A DNA stretch of 64,000 bases from Chloroflexota bacterium. GTDB lineage: Bacteria > Chloroflexota > UBA6077 > JACCZL01. The position numbers were made by a program, and so were the translations under genes. The stretch covers positions 49,757 to 113,756 of the forward strand of contig JADLFM010000241.1 of NCBI GenBank assembly GCA_020845495.1, given 5' to 3'. The notes beneath the pieces were generated by a model. The model was not told the DNA's origin. It made no database searches and worked only from the letters and a program-made list of their open reading frames with translations. Shown here piece by piece: positions 17,436 through 29,662 of this stretch; within the stretch, counting starts at the first letter, position 1; each line of letters begins with the position of its first letter.

Positions 17436-19016
17436 ATGATGCACCTCTCCTGGCGATGGCTCCGTTCGGGCCTTGCCGCGGTCGTCCTCGGGGTGACGAT
17501 CTCGACGGCCGGCGACCCGGTACCCACGTCTGCCGGCGTGGCGGTGACCGTCACCAGCACGGCTGACGAACCAGATGCGAATCCCGGCGATGGCGTGTGT
17601 GCATCCAGCCCGTCCGGCGCGTGCACGCTCCGGGCTGCTGTCATGGAGGCCAACGCGCTCTCCGCGTTCGACACGATTGTGGTGCCGCCTGGCCTGTACC
17701 GCCTTACCGTTGCTGGACATGGTGAAGATGCGGCGGCTACCGGAGATCTGGACGTTACGCGCAACCTGACGATCGTTGGTGCCGGTGTCGGGTCGACGGT
17801 CGTCGATGGTGGCGGGTTCTCCGGCCAGGGCGATCGGGTCTTCGATGTTGACTCCGGTCGGCGCGGGATAACCGTGACGATGACGGGCCTGACCGTGCAG
17901 GGCGGATACGCGACGTTCACCGGTCCGGGCGGCGGCATCCGGAACGGCGGAAACCTCATCGTGCGCGCGGTTGCTCTCGCCAATAACGAGGCATCCGGAG
18001 GCGGCGGCCTGTTCAATCTTGGGACGGCGAGTCTACTCGACGTAACGATCAGCGCTAACACCGCCTTCGGAGGCGCGGACGGCGGTGGCATCTTCAATCA
18101 GGGAGCGCTGACCGTTTTGGGCGCGACGATCGCGAATAACAGCGCAGTCGGCGGGATCATCCCCAGCGGCGGCGGTATCGCGAACGCCGGCCCTGCCCTG
18201 CTTACCAATGTTACCGTCAGCGACAACCGCGCGAACAATCGCGGTGGCGGCATCAGCGGTACGAACCTGACGCTCGTCAACGTGACACTCGCCGGAAACA
18301 CGGCAGCGCGCGGCGCGTCGGACATCAACGGCTCGGCGGTGTTGCGCAACACCGTCGTGGCAAGCTCGGCCACGCCCAACTGCGACGTGGCGATGACGTC
18401 GCAAGGCAACAACCTCGACGTCGGTACGACGTGTGGCCTGAGCCAGCCGACCGACCTTCAGAACGCCGACCCGAAACTCGGGCCGCTAGCGAGCAACGGC
18501 GGCCCCACTCAGACGCGTGCCCTCCAGGCTGGCAGCCCGGCCATCGACGCTGGCACGAATGTCGGCTGTCCGCTTGGCGATCAGCGCGGACAGCCGCGCC
18601 CGCGTGACGGCAATGGCGATGGTGTGGCCGTGTGCGACATCGGCGCCTACGAAGCTGATGGCACGGTCGGTCCACAGCCGGTCGTCTGCTCGCCCCGGCC
18701 GAACGTGACCGTCTTGGTCGCTCCTGGCGCGGAGGGCCTGCTGACGTTCACCATCCAGGCGACGTCGAACTCCCTGGGGCACCCGAATCAGCTACGGCAG
18801 GTACGCGTTGGCCAGATGACGAACGCGACTGTCGACATCGGCCCTCAGACCGGGGTGGGGAACAACCAGACGGTCGCCCTGCCGGCCGGGGCGGCCAGCG
18901 TTAGCGGCGTCGTGCACCGGCAGGTACGCGGACAGCCCGCACACGTGCCCCTCGTCGTCACGGATGACTGCGGCGACTGGCCGACCTTCGTGGGCGGCGG
19001 TCCGAGCGCCTTCTGA
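17436..19016 (+). CDS. secreted right-handed beta-helix protein with CSLREA-like and anchor-Q-like motifs
   Basis: A 526-aa exported protein. Residues 1 to about 35 form a signal peptide. A CSLREA-like segment follows ([25 protein letters not shown]). Residues about 100-330 are beta-helix rungs rich in Asn/Gly/Thr (TVSDNRANNRGGG). The choice-of-anchor-Q pattern GPLASNGGPTQTRALQAGSPAID is near residue 350. The last 110 residues (415-526) form an unrecognised module ending DDCGDWPTFVGGG, shared with the next gene. ATG 17436 follows GAGGAGA. It is probably a cell-surface adhesin or polysaccharide-binding protein. Confidence 0.8.
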   Translation: MMHLSWRWLRSGLAAVVLGVTISTAGDPVPTSAGVAVTVTSTADEPDANPGDGVCASSPSGACTLRAAVMEANALSAFDTIVVPPGLYRLTVAGHGEDAAATGDLDVTRNLTIVGAGVGSTVVDGGGFSGQGDRVFDVDSGRRGITVTMTGLTVQGGYATFTGPGGGIRNGGNLIVRAVALANNEASGGGGLFNLGTASLLDVTISANTAFGGADGGGIFNQGALTVLGATIANNSAVGGIIPSGGGIANAGPALLTNVTVSDNRANNRGGGISGTNLTLVNVTLAGNTAARGASDINGSAVLRNTVVASSATPNCDVAMTSQGNNLDVGTTCGLSQPTDLQNADPKLGPLASNGGPTQTRALQAGSPAIDAGTNVGCPLGDQRGQPRPRDGNGDGVAVCDIGAYEADGTVGPQPVVCSPRPNVTVLVAPGAEGLLTFTIQATSNSLGHPNQLRQVRVGQMTNATVDIGPQTGVGNNQTVALPAGAASVSGVVHRQVRGQPAHVPLVVTDDCGDWPTFVGGGPSAF

Positions 19017-19037
19017 CGCGCATGAGGAGAGCTCGCT

Positions 19038-22000
19038 ATGGCGCGCTATCCACTCCTTCGCTACCTTTCGATTCTGGTGGTCTTCGCCCTGGCCGTCGGC
19101 CTGCTGTCCAGCGCGCCCTCAGCTACGGCTGCCGCGACCTTCACCGTCAACAGCACGGCCGACGAGCCGGATGCAAATCCCGGCGACGGCGTCTGCGCCT
19201 CTGCGCCCTCTGGCATCTGTACCCTACGTGCTGCCGTCATGGAGGCCAATGCCCTGCCCGGCGGAGACACGCTCCAGGTTCCGGCCGGGACGTACGTGCT
19301 GTCGCGGATCGAACCGGCGCCACCAGGTAGCCCGCCGTTCAACGGCAGCATCGACGACACCGGGTTGTACGGCGATCTGGACATCCTCGACAGCGTCGTC
19401 ATCAGTGGAGCCGGTCCCGGCCAGACGGTCGTCCAGATCGGCAATGGCCTGCTCTTCGACCGCATCCTTGACGTCGTGGCCCCGGGGATCGCGGTCGTGC
19501 TCGAGGGGTTGACCGTAACCGGCGGGCAGACCGGACCGGGCACAGATCAAGGTGCTGGCATCTTCAATCGCGGCGCCACGCTCACCCTCCGGAACAGTAC
19601 CGTGAGTGGCAACCACGCCAGCTTTCGCGGCGGAGGCGGCCTCGCCAACAACGGCACTGCCACGCTTACCGACGTCACGATGAGTGGCAATTCTGCACAA
19701 GGCCCCGCGGGCGGCGGCGGCATCTACAACACCGGGGCACTGACTGGCACGCGAGTCATCGTTGCCGGTAACGGCTCGGGTCCTCGCAACAAGGTCGAGT
19801 GCTGCGGGGACGGTGGCGGCATCGCCAACCTCGGAACCATGATCCTCACCGATGCGGTGGTCGCCGATAACAGCTCCGGCGGGAACGCCGGCGGGATCCT
19901 GAACGCTGGCTCACTGAGTTTGACCCTTGACCGCGTCACCATCAGCGGCAACTCGGCGCTCCAGACGTTTCCAAGCCAGAGCCCCAGCGTTGGCGGCGGC
20001 ATCCTGAACGCGAGCGGCACGGCCCTCACCGTGACCAACTCGACGATAAGCGGGAACACGTCCGACGACAGCGCAGCCGGGCTCCACAATCAGGGGTGGG
20101 CCAACTTGCTCAACGTGACCGTCGCCAACAACAATGCGCCCGGCGCGGGCCGGTCGCTCGTCAACGCCGGCGGCACACTCCGTCTCCAGAACAGCCTGGT
20201 CTACTACTCGGCCGGCGGCAACTGCGCTGGGCCGATGACGTCGCTCGGCAACAACCTGGACAACGGCGATACCTGCGGCTTCAGCGCGACCGGCGACCGG
20301 TCGAACGTCGACCCGAAGCTCGGACCGCTCGCCGACAATGGCGGCTTCTCCAAGACCCACGCCCTGCTCGGCGGTAGCGCAGCGATCGACGCGGGCTCCG
20401 ATGCTGCCTGTCCGCCGGTCGACCAGCGCGGCGCGCCGCGTCCGCGTGATGGGAACGGCGATGGCAATGCCGTCTGCGACATCGGCGCCTTCGAGGCCCA
20501 GACGCCCCTATCTCCCCCGCCGCCCCCACCTCCGCCGCCGCCTGGCGGGCTCGTGGTCACGACGACCCAGGATCTGGCGGACGCACAGCCCGGCGACAGC
20601 GTGTGCGCGGCTGCCAACGGCGCTTGCACGCTGCGCGCAGCCATCATGGAGGCCAATGCTCGGGCAGGTGCCGACACCATCTCCCTGCCAGCCGGAACGT
20701 ACGTCCTCTTCCTCACCGGTGCCGATGATGCCGCACTGGCAGGCGATCTCGACGTGACGTCCGAACTGCGACTTTCGGGCGCAGGCGCTGGCAGTACGAC
20801 CGTCGTGACCGAAACTGGCGAGGGCATCTTCGAGGTCCGCCCGGGCGGCCGGCTGACGGTAGAGTCGCTCCGGCTTCAGCCTGGCGCGCGCGCCCCCCTG
20901 ACAGCGCTGATCGTCAACCTCGGCAACCTGAGTGTGGTGGACACTGACCTGAGTGGCGGCCCCATCGGTCTGGAGAACCTGGGTGAAGCCATCGTGAGCC
21001 GAGCCAGGCTCACCGGCGGTCAGAAGGGCATCAAGAACGGCGGCTCGTTGACGATGACCGACCTGACGATTGCCGGGGCCGGCGAGGTGGGCCTCCACCA
21101 TATGAGCGGCAGCGCCACGCTCGCGCGCTCAACGGTCGCCGAGAGTACCGACGCAGGGATCGTGGCGGATGCGCCCCTGATGGTGACTGACTCGACGGTG
21201 AGCGGCAATCGCGGCCCCGGTATCATTGTCAGCGCCGGGCTGAGCCTGATGAACGTGACGGTGAGCGGGAACGCCACCGGCCCCCAGCGCATCTACCCGC
21301 TCGCCGGGGTCTACGTCGCCTGGCACAGCGGCGCTCCCATCGCCGCGTACCTGACCAACATTACTATCGCCGAGAACGCTGGTCCTGGCGTGGCCGTGGG
21401 CGGCTACGGGACGGCCGTGCTGCGTAACACGATTCTGGCTGCGAACCGGCACCTCGGCACACTGACGAACTGCTATCGAGGCGACCCGATAAGCCAGGTC
21501 ACGTCCGACGGGTACAACCTGGAAGACGGCAACACCTGTGGCTTGACTGCGCAAGGAGACCACACGAACACCGGTCCGATGCTCGGGCCGCTGGCCGACA
21601 ACGGCGGCCTAACTCGCACCCAGGCGCTGCTCCCCGGCAGCCCGGCCATCGACGCGGGCACGAATCAGGGTTGCCCGGCCGCCGATCAGCGGGGGGTGAC
21701 ACGTCCCCAAGATGGGAACGGTGACGGCAGCAGCCTCTGCGACATCGGTGCGTACGAGGTGCAGGTGACAGCCTGTACACCTCGCCCGGCCGATCGGGTG
21801 GCGGTTGTGCCGGCTGGTCCGAACCTCGTGCAGGCGACCATTACGGCCGGACGGAACGGCGGGACACCGAACAACACCCTGCGTGAACTGCGGTTCGGCA
21901 CGGCGACGAACGCCTCGATCGACGTGGAGGGACGCTCCGGCCTGACGGGCAACGTGACGGTGCCGCTGGCGCCGGGCACGACGAGCGTCACGTTCTTCGT

Positions 22001-22235
22001 GCGGCGTGGCCCGAACGAGGACAGCGCGACGGTTCAACTCGTCGTGGTGGACGATTGTGGCACATGGCCAACCCTGGTGGGCGGCGGGCGCGACGCCTGG
22101 AGTGGGACCACACGCGAATCGAACAGCAGCCTGCCAGGCCCGCCGCCGACCGCCGTGCCGCCGACCGCCTTGCCGCCGACCGCTCCGCCGCAGACCGCCT
22201 CGCCGCAGACCGCGCCCACCAATCGCGGTGACTGA
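19038..22235 (+). CDS. large secreted beta-helix protein with duplicated CSLREA/anchor-Q units
   Basis: A 1065-aa exported protein, 21 bases downstream of its shorter paralogue. After a signal peptide (residues 1 to about 35) it has two full copies of the unit CSLREA-like segment, beta-helix, anchor-Q-like segment. They are joined by a poly-Pro linker near residues 491-503. Residues about 912-1023 repeat the C-terminal module of the first protein (start CTPRP, end [13 protein letters not shown]). The last 35 residues are a Pro/Thr tail of PPTA-type repeats encoded by 15-bp DNA units (22143-22217), a possible wall-spanning or glycosylated stalk. ATG 19038 follows GAGGAGA. Confidence 0.8.
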   Translation: MARYPLLRYLSILVVFALAVGLLSSAPSATAAATFTVNSTADEPDANPGDGVCASAPSGICTLRAAVMEANALPGGDTLQVPAGTYVLSRIEPAPPGSPPFNGSIDDTGLYGDLDILDSVVISGAGPGQTVVQIGNGLLFDRILDVVAPGIAVVLEGLTVTGGQTGPGTDQGAGIFNRGATLTLRNSTVSGNHASFRGGGGLANNGTATLTDVTMSGNSAQGPAGGGGIYNTGALTGTRVIVAGNGSGPRNKVECCGDGGGIANLGTMILTDAVVADNSSGGNAGGILNAGSLSLTLDRVTISGNSALQTFPSQSPSVGGGILNASGTALTVTNSTISGNTSDDSAAGLHNQGWANLLNVTVANNNAPGAGRSLVNAGGTLRLQNSLVYYSAGGNCAGPMTSLGNNLDNGDTCGFSATGDRSNVDPKLGPLADNGGFSKTHALLGGSAAIDAGSDAACPPVDQRGAPRPRDGNGDGNAVCDIGAFEAQTPLSPPPPPPPPPPGGLVVTTTQDLADAQPGDSVCAAANGACTLRAAIMEANARAGADTISLPAGTYVLFLTGADDAALAGDLDVTSELRLSGAGAGSTTVVTETGEGIFEVRPGGRLTVESLRLQPGARAPLTALIVNLGNLSVVDTDLSGGPIGLENLGEAIVSRARLTGGQKGIKNGGSLTMTDLTIAGAGEVGLHHMSGSATLARSTVAESTDAGIVADAPLMVTDSTVSGNRGPGIIVSAGLSLMNVTVSGNATGPQRIYPLAGVYVAWHSGAPIAAYLTNITIAENAGPGVAVGGYGTAVLRNTILAANRHLGTLTNCYRGDPISQVTSDGYNLEDGNTCGLTAQGDHTNTGPMLGPLADNGGLTRTQALLPGSPAIDAGTNQGCPAADQRGVTRPQDGNGDGSSLCDIGAYEVQVTACTPRPADRVAVVPAGPNLVQATITAGRNGGTPNNTLRELRFGTATNASIDVEGRSGLTGNVTVPLAPGTTSVTFFVRRGPNEDSATVQLVVVDDCGTWPTLVGGGRDAWSGTTRESNSSLPGPPPTAVPPTALPPTAPPQTASPQTAPTNRGD

Positions 22236-22365
22236 TGCCCCGCGCTGGCAAGGATGACGTTGGCGGTCGCCCCTTCGAGAGCATCACTTCCGCCTGGCAA
22301 GCGCGTCTGCTACTGTGTCGGGCACTAGATCGTTTCGCTCGAGCGGCCTGACCAACTCGAGCGAC

Positions 22366-22397
22366 AGTCACGTTCGACGAGAGTCACGTTCGACGAG
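22366..22397. repeat. 16-bp direct repeat, two adjacent copies
   Basis: AGTCACGTTCGACGAG occurs twice in tandem, ending 12 bases before the acyl-CoA ligase start codon. Confidence 0.75.
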
Positions 22398-22409
22398 CGG
22401 GGTGGGGTA

Positions 22410-24017
22410 ATGTCGCCAGATCTCGTCTACCGCACCGAGCTGACACCGCTGCTGTTCCTCGAGCGCAGTGCCGATGTCTTCCGAACGAAGCCGGCCGTCG
22501 TCTACGGCGACCGCTCGTATACCTACCCGGAGATGCGGAACCGGGTCCGACGGCTTGCCTCCGCGCTGACCGCACTGGGTGTTCAGAAGGGTGACCGGGT
22601 GGCCATCCTCTGCCCGAACATCCCGCCGATGCTCGAAGCGCACTACGGCGTGCCGCTGGCCGGGGCGATCCTCGTCAGCATCAACACCCGGCTCTCGCCG
22701 GATGAGATCACCTACATCCTGAACCATTCCGGGTCAAGGGTGCTGCTCGTCGACACCGAGCTTGCACCGTTGATCGCGCGCTGCGCCGACCGGCTGGAGA
22801 CGGTCGAACGCTTCATCAACATCGTCGACGTGCCCGGCGGGACCATGCTCGAGGGACCAGACTACGAGACGTTCCTGGCTACTGGCAGCGAGGCGGCCAT
22901 TGCTATCCCGGTCGAGGACGAGTACGAGACCATCTCGATCAACTACACGTCCGGGACGACCGGCCGCCCCAAGGGAGTGATGTACCACCACCGCGGCGCC
23001 TACCTGAACGCCATCGGCGAATGCCTGACGAGCGGCATCACCAGCGACAGCCGCTACCTCTGGACCCTGCCGATGTTCCACTGCAACGGCTGGTGCTGCA
23101 CCTGGGGCGTCACGGCCGTTGGCGGCACCCACGTGTGCTTACGGAAGATCGACACGGCGCACGTCTGGAAGCTGATCCGCGAGGCCGGTATTACTCACCT
23201 GAACGGCGCGCCGACCGTGCTGATCGGGCTGGTGAACGATCCGGCCGCGAAGCTCGGGAGAGTCGAGCGGCCCCTGACCGTCACCACCGCCGCGGCGCCA
23301 CCGTCACCCTCGATCATCGCGCAGATGGAGGAGCTCGGTGCTCGGATCGTCCATGTGTACGGCCTCACCGAGACCTACGGGCCGCACACCGTCTGCGAGT
23401 GGCAGAGCGAGTGGGACGGGCGGTCAATCGAGGAGCGCGCCCGGCTCAAAGCCCGCCAGGGCGTCGGCTATAGCATCGCGGAGAAGGTGCGCGTCGTCAA
23501 CGAGAACATGCAGGACGTCCCGGCCGATGGTGAGACGCTGGGTGAGGTCGTGATGCGCGGCAACAACGTCATGACGGGATATTACCTGCGTGACGAGGAT
23601 ACCGCGACGGCGTTTCGGGGCGGCTGGTTCCATTCCGGCGACCTGGCGGTCATGCAGCCGGACGGTTATATCGAGCTCCGGGACCGAGCCAAGGACATCA
23701 TCATTTCAGGCGGCGAGAACATCTCCACCATCGAGGTCGAGCAGTGCATCTACCAGCACCCGGGCGTGCTCGAAGTCGCCGTCATCGCCGTGCCTGACGA
23801 ACGGTGGGGTGAGGTTCCCAAAGCGTTCGTGGTGCCCAAGAGCGGCGTGGATCTGACCGAGCGCGAACTGATCGACTTCTGCCGAGAGCGGATCGCCCAC
23901 TTCAAGTGCCCGAAGGCAATCGAGTTCGGCGAGTTGCCGAAGACGAGCACCGGTAAGGTCCAGAAGTTCGTGCTTCGCGAGAAGGAGTGGTCTGGCCGGG
24001 ATCGGCGCATCAACTGA
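22410..24017 (+). CDS. acyl-CoA synthetase (AMP-forming)
   Basis: A 535-aa ANL-superfamily enzyme that activates a carboxylic acid to its CoA thioester through an acyl-adenylate. The P-loop-like YTSGTTGRPKGV is near residue 180, the GLTETYGP motif near 317, and the C-terminal hinge and catalytic Lys region (PKTSTGKVQKFVLR) near 515. The substrate range is unclear, with medium-chain or aromatic acids likely. ATG 22410 is preceded only by a G-rich stretch. The gene seems to be alone. Confidence 0.9.
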   Translation: MSPDLVYRTELTPLLFLERSADVFRTKPAVVYGDRSYTYPEMRNRVRRLASALTALGVQKGDRVAILCPNIPPMLEAHYGVPLAGAILVSINTRLSPDEITYILNHSGSRVLLVDTELAPLIARCADRLETVERFINIVDVPGGTMLEGPDYETFLATGSEAAIAIPVEDEYETISINYTSGTTGRPKGVMYHHRGAYLNAIGECLTSGITSDSRYLWTLPMFHCNGWCCTWGVTAVGGTHVCLRKIDTAHVWKLIREAGITHLNGAPTVLIGLVNDPAAKLGRVERPLTVTTAAAPPSPSIIAQMEELGARIVHVYGLTETYGPHTVCEWQSEWDGRSIEERARLKARQGVGYSIAEKVRVVNENMQDVPADGETLGEVVMRGNNVMTGYYLRDEDTATAFRGGWFHSGDLAVMQPDGYIELRDRAKDIIISGGENISTIEVEQCIYQHPGVLEVAVIAVPDERWGEVPKAFVVPKSGVDLTERELIDFCRERIAHFKCPKAIEFGELPKTSTGKVQKFVLREKEWSGRDRRIN

Positions 24018-24312
24018 GCCCGCGGCCAGGTGCGCCCGTGGTCGGACGAGCCGGCTGTCCGGGTGGGCGTATCGCCCGAGGTGTCTTCAAGTAGCGCGGC
24101 TCACGCACGCGAAGCATTCAGCAACCTGGCAGGAAGAACGGCGAGGGACATCTTGCAGGTGTGGCATACTAGACTCGTTCAGCGATCCCGTTAGGCGCAG
24201 TCGCGCGGCACACACTCGCGCCCAGCCGGCGGCACGTTGAGCGTGAACCGAGCGCCGTCGACGTGTCCAGACCGCGCTTGTGTCACGACCAGTAGAAAGG
24301 TCCGACCGACCG
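24018..24312. other. intergenic region upstream of the NtrC-type regulator
   Basis: I see no gene and no sigma-54 site with correct spacing. The only AT-rich patch is CATACTAGACT at 24167-24177, which might hold a -10 element but lacks a matching -35. Confidence 0.3.
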
Positions 24313-25765
<1,453 letters not shown>

Positions 25766-25776
<11 letters not shown>

Positions 25777-26110
25777 TCGGGGCACCGAGGAGACCTGGAC
25801 CGACTGGGACGGTGGCAATCGCGGAACGCAGATCGGCGCGTTCGTCGGCCTGGCGGTGGTGGCCGCACTGATCGCCTTCTTCGTTCGCCGGGCCGTGTGC
25901 AAGCCGTCGCCAGTCGAACAGGTGAGCGATCGCGCGTCTGACGCGGCACTCTCCCTGTTCGGGGGCGACTCCTACGCGGTCGGCCGCGACATCCTTACTG
26001 AGCGGGTGCTGCCCGAGCTCAAGCCGGCGATGCGGGCACTGCTGCGCGAGATTGAAGCATCGGTGCTCCAGGGCTTCAAACGGGCCGAGAAGGCCATCGA
26101 CGACCTGTAG
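25766..26110 (+). CDS. small single-span membrane protein coupled to the NtrC-type regulator
   Basis: A 114-aa protein I do not recognise. The N-terminal 20 residues are polar and Trp/Asp-rich. One hydrophobic helix follows (IGAFVGLAVVAALIAFFV), then a basic edge and a helical C-terminal region rich in charged residues (LKPAMRALLREIEASVL). The ATG at 25766 overlaps the regulator's last codons by 11 bases and has GGAGG upstream, so translation is coupled. The arrangement suggests a functional link to the regulator, perhaps as a membrane tether. Confidence 0.65.
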
Positions 26111-26146
26111 GCCGCTCCCAGGCGGGCCTCAGACCACTGGAACGCT

Positions 26147-26172
26147 CGGGCGCTGGCGTCGGCCAGCGCCCG
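26147..26172. terminator. bidirectional terminator hairpin
   Basis: CGGGCGCTGGC-GTCG-GCCAGCGCCCG is a perfect 11-bp stem with a 4-base loop. It lies between the small membrane gene and the converging iron-sulfur subunit gene. Confidence 0.75.
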
Positions 26173-26261
26173 ACTGGCGAGCGCAGGACCGTAATCCCGC
26201 CTCGTCGTTCCCGGTAGCGAGCACGGGCTGCTGCCAATGCCACGCCCGTCCTGCCGATAGT

Positions 26262-26741
26262 TCAGGGAGCCGAACCGGACATTTCACGGGCGGCGTACTG
26301 GATCGCCTTGACGATGTTCTGATAGCCGGTGCAGCGGCAGAGGTTGCCCTCGATGCCGTGACGGATCTCCTCCTCGGACGGAGTCGGATTGTTCTCGAGC
26401 AGGTCGACGCTCGTCATGATCATGCCGGGCGTGCAGAACCCGCACTGGAGGCCGTGCTCCTCCCAGAAGCCCCGCTGGATCGGGTGCAGTTCGCCGCCTT
26501 GCGCGAGCCCTTCGATGGTCAGCAGGTCCGCCCCATCCACCTGGACCGCGAGCAGGGTGCACGACTTGACGGCCATCCCGTTCATCAGGATCGTGCAGGC
26601 GCCGCACTGGCTCGTGTCACAGCCAACGTGCGTGCCGGTTAGACCGAGCACGTCCCGCAGGTAGTGGACGAGCAGCAGCCGAGGCTCGACCTCGTTCTGA
26701 TAGCTCTTCCCGTTGACCGTGACGCTGACGGCAACGTTCAT
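26262..26741 (-). CDS. molybdenum hydroxylase small subunit, (2Fe-2S)-binding (CoxS-like)
   Basis: A 159-aa electron-transfer subunit of the xanthine dehydrogenase/CO dehydrogenase superfamily. The plant-type 2Fe-2S cluster motif is [12 protein letters not shown] (near residues 40-51) and the second cluster is bound by CGFCTPGM and CRCTGY (residues about 100-140). The start overlaps the stop of the large-subunit gene (ATGA at 26738-26741), so the two are translationally coupled. The usual FAD subunit is absent next to it. Confidence 0.92.
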   Translation of the reverse strand: MNVAVSVTVNGKSYQNEVEPRLLLVHYLRDVLGLTGTHVGCDTSQCGACTILMNGMAVKSCTLLAVQVDGADLLTIEGLAQGGELHPIQRGFWEEHGLQCGFCTPGMIMTSVDLLENNPTPSEEEIRHGIEGNLCRCTGYQNIVKAIQYAAREMSGSAP

Positions 26742-29110
26742 CGTGGCTTCTCCGCACCATTCGCGGCATCGCCATGCGACGATGCGCCGTGGATCAGGTT
26801 CCAGATCTTGAGTGACGTCGCCGGCATATCGAGGTCGGTCACGCCGAATGGCTGGAGCGCATCCAGCACCGCGTTCCGCAGCGTCGGCGTCGAGCCGATG
26901 GTCCCGGCCTCGCCGACGCCCTTCACGCCGAGCGGGTTGCGGTCCGTGGTCGTCACCGTGCGGTCGAGGTCGAACATCGGCATCATGGCCGCCGTCGGGA
27001 TGGAGTAGTCAGAGAGGGTGCCGGTAACGAGCGAGCCATGTTCGTCGTACACCACCTCTTCGCAGAGTGCCTGGGCGACGCCCTGCACGATGCCGCCGTG
27101 GCGCTGACCGTCGAGCAGCAGTGGATTGATGACATTGCCAACGTCGTCGACCGCCACGAACTTCCGCAGGTGAACCCGGCCGGTGTCGCGGTCGATCTCG
27201 ACGACGGCAATATGCACGCCGAATGGGAAGACGGAGTCGGCTGGCTTGAAGAAGCGCGTCGCCTCCAGGCCCGGCTCGTCACCCTCGGGGACCGCGCCAC
27301 CGTACGCCCGCCCGGCGATCTGCGCGAGCGTCATCACCTTGTTCGCGACGCCCCGCACCGCGAAGCCGTCCGGCCCGACTTCGATATCGTCGACCGCGGC
27401 TTCCAGCGCCTGCGCGGCGATCCGCCTGGCCTTGGCCTGGACTTGTTCCGAAGCCTGCACCATCGCGCCGCCGCCGACCGCCGCGCTGCGGCTTCCGAAT
27501 GTCCCGATGCCGGTCTGGGTCATCGCCGTGTCGCCGTGTAGCACCACGATGTCGTCCATCCCGACGCCGAGCACGTCGGCAACGATCTGCGCCATGCTCG
27601 TCTCGGTGCCCTGGCCATGCGGCGAGGTTCCGGTGTGGGCCATCACCTTGCCGGTCGGCTCGACCCGGACCGTCGCGCTCTCCCAGGGACCAAAGCCGCA
27701 GATCTCAACGTACGACCCTACGCCAATGCCGACGATGCGGCCCTCCGACCGGGCCTGCTGCTGCTCCTCGCGGAGTTTCCGGTAGCCGGACACGGCGAGT
27801 GCCTTATCGAGCGCCCGCTCGTAGTCGCCGGTGTCGTAGTTTGCGCCGAATGGCGTCGTGTACGGGAACTGTTCCTTCTTGATGAAGTTGATTCGACGCA
27901 CCTCGGCCGGGTCGAGCCCGAGCGTGTGGGCGACCTTATCGACGGTGGTTTCGACCAGGTACGTCGCTTCCGGGCGGCCGGCCCCGCGATAGGCGCCGAC
28001 CGGGGTCTTGTTGGTAAAGACACCCTTCAACTCGAAACTGATGTTTGGGACGTCGTAAGTGCCCGGCATCATCAGGCCCGTGAGCGTGCCCATCACCGGC
28101 GAGAGGTACTGGTAGTAGGCGCCGATGTCGCAGATCGCCGTGATCTTCAGCCCGATGATCCTGCCATCGGCACGCACCGCCGCGTCGATGATGTCGGTCT
28201 GGCCGCGCCCCTGCATCGCGGCCTGAAGGTTCTCGCTGCGGGTCTCCGACCACTTGACCGGCCGTTCGAGCCGCATCGCCGCGATCGAGACCATCGCCTC
28301 CTCGGGTGAGACGTCGACCTTGTTGCCGAACGCGCCGCCCACCTCCGGTGCGATCGCCCGGACCTTGTTCTCGGGGACGTCGAGCAGCGCCGCCAGCTTC
28401 GACTTGACGGCATGCGGCACTTGCGTCGAGGTCCAGATCGTCAACTCCCCGGAGTCTCCGGGGCGGCCAGGCCGCCAGTCGGCCAGGGCGCCACGTGTCT
28501 CCATCGCGACCGGGAAGACCCGCTGGTTGACGATCTTGAGGCTGACGACCGTGTCGGCTGCCGCGAATGCTCCGGCCACATCGCCGTGAGAGAGTGACTG
28601 AGTGTGGCCGAGGTTGGTGCCGAACTCTTCGAACAGCAGCGGTGCGCCTGGCTCGAGCGCCTGTTCCGGGTCCACGACAGCCGGCAGCGGCTCGTACTCG
28701 ACCTCGACAGCCGCTGCACCATCGCGGGCGGCATAGCGGGTCTCGGCGACCACGATTGCCAGTGGATCGCCGACGAAACGGACCTTGTCGGTGGCGAGCG
28801 GGCCTCGCTGCGGGTTCTTGACGTTCTCGAGCCCCTCGAAGCCGAACTCATACGGCATCGGGCCAGTCGTCGCGCCCTGGATGTCCGCCGCTGTCAAGAC
28901 GGCGACGACCCCCGGAACCGTCAGTGCGGCGGCGGTGTCGATCCCGTTCACCCGCGCATGTCCGTACTGGCTGCGCACGAACGTTGCGTGGAGCATCCCC
29001 GGCAGATGAATGTCGTCCACGTACTGTGAGGTGCCAGTGATCAGCCGCGGGTCTTCGCGGCGCCGAATCGGCTGGCCGAGCATCTTCGGCAGTGGCGTGG
29101 CCATCGCCAT
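26738..29110 (-). CDS. molybdenum hydroxylase large subunit (form II CoxL-like)
   Basis: A 790-aa molybdopterin-binding subunit. The diagnostic loop reads [12 protein letters not shown] (near residue 370), the form II signature AYRGAGR, and not AYRCSFR of true aerobic CO dehydrogenase. CO oxidation is therefore uncertain; aldehyde or N-heterocycle oxidation is as likely. The catalytic Glu is present in GVKGVGEAG near the C terminus. ATG 29110 follows GGGGGAGAG. It forms a two-gene operon with the 2Fe-2S subunit, without the flavin subunit that normally makes a three-part enzyme. Confidence 0.88.
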   Translation of the reverse strand: MAMATPLPKMLGQPIRRREDPRLITGTSQYVDDIHLPGMLHATFVRSQYGHARVNGIDTAAALTVPGVVAVLTAADIQGATTGPMPYEFGFEGLENVKNPQRGPLATDKVRFVGDPLAIVVAETRYAARDGAAAVEVEYEPLPAVVDPEQALEPGAPLLFEEFGTNLGHTQSLSHGDVAGAFAAADTVVSLKIVNQRVFPVAMETRGALADWRPGRPGDSGELTIWTSTQVPHAVKSKLAALLDVPENKVRAIAPEVGGAFGNKVDVSPEEAMVSIAAMRLERPVKWSETRSENLQAAMQGRGQTDIIDAAVRADGRIIGLKITAICDIGAYYQYLSPVMGTLTGLMMPGTYDVPNISFELKGVFTNKTPVGAYRGAGRPEATYLVETTVDKVAHTLGLDPAEVRRINFIKKEQFPYTTPFGANYDTGDYERALDKALAVSGYRKLREEQQQARSEGRIVGIGVGSYVEICGFGPWESATVRVEPTGKVMAHTGTSPHGQGTETSMAQIVADVLGVGMDDIVVLHGDTAMTQTGIGTFGSRSAAVGGGAMVQASEQVQAKARRIAAQALEAAVDDIEVGPDGFAVRGVANKVMTLAQIAGRAYGGAVPEGDEPGLEATRFFKPADSVFPFGVHIAVVEIDRDTGRVHLRKFVAVDDVGNVINPLLLDGQRHGGIVQGVAQALCEEVVYDEHGSLVTGTLSDYSIPTAAMMPMFDLDRTVTTTDRNPLGVKGVGEAGTIGSTPTLRNAVLDALQPFGVTDLDMPATSLKIWNLIHGASSHGDAANGAEKPR

Positions 29111-29225
29111 GATCTCTCCCCCCTTCGAGTTGCGTCGTACCGCCCTGGCTACATGGACGGCCCCGGTCCCGTCTACTCGAGCCTGCGGGGTGAGCGCACC
29201 GGACGTCCCTGACTCTGGCTCGGCT

Positions 29226-29285
29226 CGTGCTGTGGCGGTGCGTGCTGTGGCAGTGCGTGCTGTGGTAGTGCGTCCTGTAGTGGTG
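29226..29285. repeat. 15-bp tandem repeat, four copies
   Basis: Units CGTGCTGTGG(C/T)(G/A)GTG start at 29226, 29241 and 29256, with a diverged fourth copy at 29271. Because 15 is a multiple of three, both strands show five-residue peptide repeats in open frames, but nothing else suggests coding. Confidence 0.85.
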
Positions 29286-29647
29286 CGCCCGACCTCGCCT
29301 CAGAGGCGACGTCCGGGATGGTACCGCTCATGTTGTCATACATCAAGGCGTACAATGAAGGCGTCGGCGTTGCAGGTATAGCTGGGCGTGTCTGGGTCGT
29401 CCGCTCGATAGCGGGGCGATGGCGCGTCCGACGTTCGCGGGTCCGACGAAGCGGCCGTGCGGATCGGGCGTCCCGATTGGCCGGCCGGGCGCCGCCCGGG
29501 ACACCGCCTGCACGAGCCGGGCCACACGTACATGCATCGCGCCGGCGCCAGAGTCCCTCAATGCCCCGGCCCAGACGCGTACGCGCCGACGGGACCGCGG
29601 GTTCGGAGGAGCCTCCTGGGCACCGCTGCAAGGTGTACGGAAGGTTA

Positions 29648-29662
29648 TGGCACGCTTCTTGC
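29648..29662 (+). promoter_or_regulatory. sigma-54 (-24/-12) promoter of rpoN
   Basis: TGGCACGCTTCTTGC matches the sigma-54 consensus TGGCACG-N4-TTGC at every fixed base. Transcription would begin near 29674, leaving a leader of about 28 bases with a GAGGAGG and AGAGGG stretch before the ATG at 29702. Confidence 0.85.

Noticed and set aside
26738..29110. True aerobic CO dehydrogenase (form I CoxL)
   Set aside because: The active-site loop is AYRGAGR and not AYRCSFR, and the flavin subunit is missing.
29333..29356. Promoter TTGTCA...TACAAT in the rpoN upstream region
   Set aside because: The spacer is only 12 bases, too short for sigma-70; the sigma-54 site nearer the gene is far better.
29173..29631. 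A 152-aa reverse-strand frame with ALPQH repeats
   Set aside because: Low-complexity translation of the 15-bp repeat, no recognised domain, and it overlaps the upstream sequences of both neighbouring genes.
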